A stretch of DNA of 64,000 nucleotides, taken from contig ML679956.1 in the NCBI GenBank assembly GCA_007922225.1, positions 69,990,111 through 70,054,110 of the forward strand. The letters run 5' to 3'. The notes under the pieces are model-generated. The model saw only the letters and a list, made by a program, of their open reading frames with translations. It searched no databases and was not told the origin of the DNA. This stretch comes from Emydura subglobosa. Its lineage: Eukaryota > Chordata > Testudines > Chelidae. This document shows, piece after piece, positions 60,598 to 64,000 of the stretch; within the stretch, counting starts at the first letter, position 1, and each line of letters starts with the position of its first letter. The position numbers and the translations under genes are program-made.

Positions 60598-63500
60598 GAT
60601 TAGGAGGTGGGGCTTCCCTAATTAGGGGGCCTATAAAGGGATCCACCCAATCAGGCAGCAACACAGGAGACAGCTAATAGAGCTGTTGAAAGGGGACTCA
60701 AGCCGTGGAAGAGACAATGAAGATGACTGGATGTGGACGTACATGTACATGTACATGATCCTGGAGAGGGTACCACAAAAGAGCTTTGTTTGTATGAAGT
60801 GACGCCTGATAGAGCTGATGGAAGAGAAGATCTGGGGCTTGGAGATGCAGGTGGAAATTCTGGTTGAGTTTAGAAGGGGATTCGAGCAGATGATGGAGCA
60901 AAGGCATGAGGAGGCTGAAGGGAAAACCCAGATCTGCAGATAGAAGCAGGACCAAAGAACTCTGAGGGGAGACTGGTGGGTGAGGAAAATGGCCAGTGGA
61001 AGCTTGTGACTATGAGATCTGGCAGAGGAAAAGATGGGCTAGTGAAGGAGAAATAGAGCTCAGGAACAGGTTTGTGGAGTTGTAAAATGAAGAAGGGGCA
61101 CAGCAAGTGGTAACTGAAGGTAGGAGGGCATGGAAGAAGAGAAGAGCAGCTCGTCCTATACAAAGAGTGGATGAGCCAATGGAAATACCACCAAATAAAA
61201 GCCCCATGGGGATCCAGAAGATTGAAAGAGAGAACAGAAGACAAGAGGACTTGCAGCCAGAAAGAACAGGGGAGAGGCTGGAGAATTGCACCTTCACCAG
61301 GAAAAGCAAGGTCTACGTGATTAGGGACTCCCTGCTGGGAAGAACAGACAGGCCTGTAACCAGAGCTGATCTAGGGAACAGAAGGGTGTGCTGTCTGCTG
61401 AGTGCTAAGATATGGGATGTGGACCTGAGGCTGAAGAGGATCCTAGTAGGAGTGGGAAAGAATCCACTGACTGTCCTTCATGTGGGAACAAATGTTACGG
61501 CTAGATTCTCACTGGAATGAATCAAGGGAGACTATGCCAAGTTGGGGAAGAATCTTTTAAGGAAGTGGAGGCTCAGGTGATCGTCAGTGGGATTCTGCCT
61601 GTCCCTAGAGGAGGAAAACAAAGGCGTGAAGAATGAATGTGGCGAATCATGTATGGAATGTGAGCAAAGCCAAACAGCAAAAATTGAGATGTTTGTAAAC
61701 CAATACGAGGAGCCTGGGTAACAAAATGGAGGAACTAGAGCTACTGTTGGAGAAAGGGAAACCAGATATTATAGGGATAACAGAAACATGGTGGAATAGT
61801 AAGTCATGACTGGAGTACAGGTATTGATGGGTATGTGCTGATTAGGAAAGATAGAAATAAAGGCAAAAGTGGTGGAGTAGTATTGTATATCAATGAAGAA
61901 GTGGACTATAAAGAAATTAAAAGTAATGCAATGGATAAAACAGAGTCTGTTTGGGCAAAAATCACGTTGGGGAAGAAAACTACTAGAGCTTCTCCTGGGA
62001 TAGTGCTTGGGGTGTGCTATAGACCACCAAGATCAGATCTGGATATAGATAGAGACCTCTTTAATGTTTTTAATGAAGTGAATACTACTGGGAACTGTGT
62101 GATTATGGGATATTTTAATTCCCAGATATAGGCTGGAAGATTAGTGCTAGTAATAATAATAGGGCTCAGATTTTCCTGGATGTGATAGCTGACAGATTCC
62201 TTCATCAAATAGTTGCTGAACCAACAAGAAGGGATGCCATTTTAGATTTGGTATTGGTGAGTACTGAGACCTGGTTGTAGGGGACAAACTTGGTTTGAGT
62301 GACCATGAGTTAAATTCAGTTCAAACTAAATGGAAGGATAAACAAAAATAGATCTGTGACACGGATTTTTTATTTCAAAAAGGCTAACTTTAAAAAATTA
62401 TGGAAATTAGTTAGGGAAGTGGACTGGACTAAAGAGCTCACGGATCTAAAGACACAGGAGACTTGGAATTACTTCAAGTCAAAGTTACAGGAACTATCTG
62501 AAGCCTACATCCCAAGGAAGAGGAAAAAATGTATAGGCAGGGGTTGTAGGTCAAGCTGGATGAGCAAGCATCTCAGACAGGTGATTAAGAGATAGCCTAC
62601 AAGGAGTGAAAGATGGGAGGGATCAGCAAGGAAAGTTATCTCTTGGAGGTCAGAATATGTAGAGACAAAGTGAGAAAGGCCAAAAGCCAAGTAGAGTTGG
62701 ACCTTGCAAAGGGAATAAAAACCAAGAGTAAAAGGTTCTATAGCCATATAAATAGGCAGAAAACAAAGAAAGAAGAAGTGGGACCACAAAGCACTGAGGA
62801 TGGGGTGGAGGTTAAGGATAATCTAGGCATGGCCCAATACCTGAACAAATAGTTTTCCTCACTTTTTAATGAGTCTAATGAAGATCTTAGGGATAGTGGC
62901 AGGGGGGCTAGTGGAATTGCGGATATGGAGGTGGAAATTACCATATCAGAGGTAGAAGCCAAACTCGAATACCTTAATGGGACTAAATTGGGGGGACCCA
63001 GATAATCTCCATCCAAGGATATCAAAGGAACTGGCACATGAAATTGCAAGTCCATTAGCAAGGATTTTTAATGAATCTGTAAATGCAGGAGTTGTACCGT
63101 ATGACTCAAGAATTGCAAACATAGTTCCTATTTTTAAGAAAGGGAAAAAAAGCAATCTGCGTAATTTCAGGCCTGTTAGTTTGACCTCAGTAGTATGCAA
63201 GATGCTGGAAAAAATTTTGAAAGAGAAAGTAGTTAAGGACATTGAGGTTAATGGTAATTGGGACAAAATACAACTTGATTTTACAAAAGGTAGCTTGTGC
63301 CAGACTAACCTTATCTTCTTTTTTGAGACAATAATAGATTTTTTAGACAAAGAGAATGAAGTGGATCTAATTTACCTAGATTTCAGTAAGGCATTTGATA
63401 TGGTTCCACATGGAGAATTATTAGTTAAATTGGAAAAGATGGGGATTAATATGAAAATTGGAAGGTGGATAGGAACTGGTTAAAGGGAGACTACAACGGG

Positions 63501-64000
63501 TCATACAAAAAGGTGAACTGTGAGGCTGGAGGGAGGTTACCAGTGGAGTTCCTCGGGGATTGGTCTTGGGACCAATCTTATTTAACCTTTTTATTACTGA
63601 CCTTGGCACAAAAGTGGGAGTGTGCTAATAAAGTTTGCGGATGACACAAAGTTGGGAGGTATTGCTAATACAGAGAAGGACCGGGATATCATACAACAAG
63701 ATCTGGATGACCCTGTATACTGGAGTAATAGAAATAGGATGAAATTTAATAGTGGAAAGTGCAAGGTCATGCATTTAGGGACTAATAACAAGAACTTTTG
63801 CTATAAGCTGGGGATGCATCAGTTGGAAGTCACAGAGGAAGAGAAGGACCTGGGCATATTGGTTGATCACAGGATGACTATGAACCGCCAATGTAATGTG
63901 GCTGTGAAAAAAGCTAATGCGGTCCTAGGATGCATCAGGGGAGGTATTTCCAGTAGAGATAGGGAGGTGTTAGTACCATTATACAAGGCATTGGTCAGAC
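60598..64000 (+). mobile_element. CR1 LINE, long copy, sense, cut by window end
   Basis: This is a non-LTR retrotransposon opposite to the channel gene. A possible 5' UTR (60598-60690) contains cctataaaggg. ORF1 remnants follow: a helical segment (LMEEKIWGLEMQVEIL, near 60820-60870) and an esterase-like block (61107-61520) where the usual GDSLL reads RDSLLG. The ORF2 endonuclease runs about 61720-62131, with ITETWW kept but the GDFN box changed to GYFN. The RT region is 62977-63483 with YLDFSKAFDMVPH. A later FADDTKLGG box lies at 63636-63660. Stops and frameshifts near 61805, 62131-62356 and 63483 show it is dead. Confidence 0.92.

Larger units (their letters stand above)
47414..64000 (-). 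other. Intron upstream of exon 8 (5' end not in window)
   Basis: This is more than 16.5 kb of intron, starting (in plus coordinates) after the acceptor tttttttgcag. No exon for domain I S4-S5 is visible. It is filled with a SINE tail, CR1 fragments at 48660, 51267, 54535 and 58490, a TAA-flanked element at 49524, AT-rich repeats, microsatellites, a C-rich minisatellite at 56540-57480, two copies of a three-copy repeat family and a long CR1 at the right end. I see nothing nameable in 58630-60590 or 47960-48650. Confidence 0.8.

Overview
This window looks like intron-rich vertebrate nuclear DNA from a sauropsid, most likely a turtle (a crocodilian is the main alternative). The evidence is the mix of interspersed repeats: many CR1 LINE fragments, fold-back elements whose ends carry GTCTAC, short palindromes built around 'gaagtcaatgg', and hAT-like elements. 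I recognise several of these from turtle sequence by memory, not by a search. There are no bacterial-type operons, CRISPR arrays, rRNAs or convincing tRNA genes.

The only protein-coding gene I can support is on the minus strand: the middle of a voltage-gated sodium channel alpha subunit, closest to SCN5A (Nav1.5). Seven consecutive coding exons lie at 47350-47413, 30542-30683, 28722-28919, 23776-23958, 21019-21420, 9640-9772 and 2053-2291, in transcription order. By human SCN5A numbering these are exons 8 to 14. They encode 1,361 nt (about 453 residues): the end of the domain I extracellular pore loop, the domain I selectivity-filter segment, segment S6, the whole I-II cytoplasmic linker and the start of domain II S1. 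Every intron inside the window is GT-AG, every splice phase joins in frame, and no exon has an internal stop. Exons 1-7 lie above 64000 and exons 15 onward lie below position 1.

Everything else is intron. The 16.7 kb intron at 30684-47349 and the more than 16.6 kb intron at 47414-64000 are largely built of transposons: CR1 fragments, LTR-like sequence, hAT-like and TWA-duplicating fold-back elements, tRNA-derived SINE pieces, microsatellites, and a C-rich 60-bp-period minisatellite at 56.5-57.5 kb. A long, broken CR1 copy on the plus strand runs off the right end (60.6-64.0 kb) with recognisable ORF1, endonuclease and reverse-transcriptase segments.

The most biologically interesting point is in the channel. 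The residue next to the domain I selectivity-filter Asp is Tyr (codon 30563-30565), where mammalian Nav1.5 has Cys and Nav1.8 has Ser. This predicts a TTX-sensitive-type pore in an SCN5A-class channel. The I-II linker also mixes SCN5A-like and SCN10A-like features, so the paralogue assignment deserves a phylogenetic test. I found no new multi-gene system.
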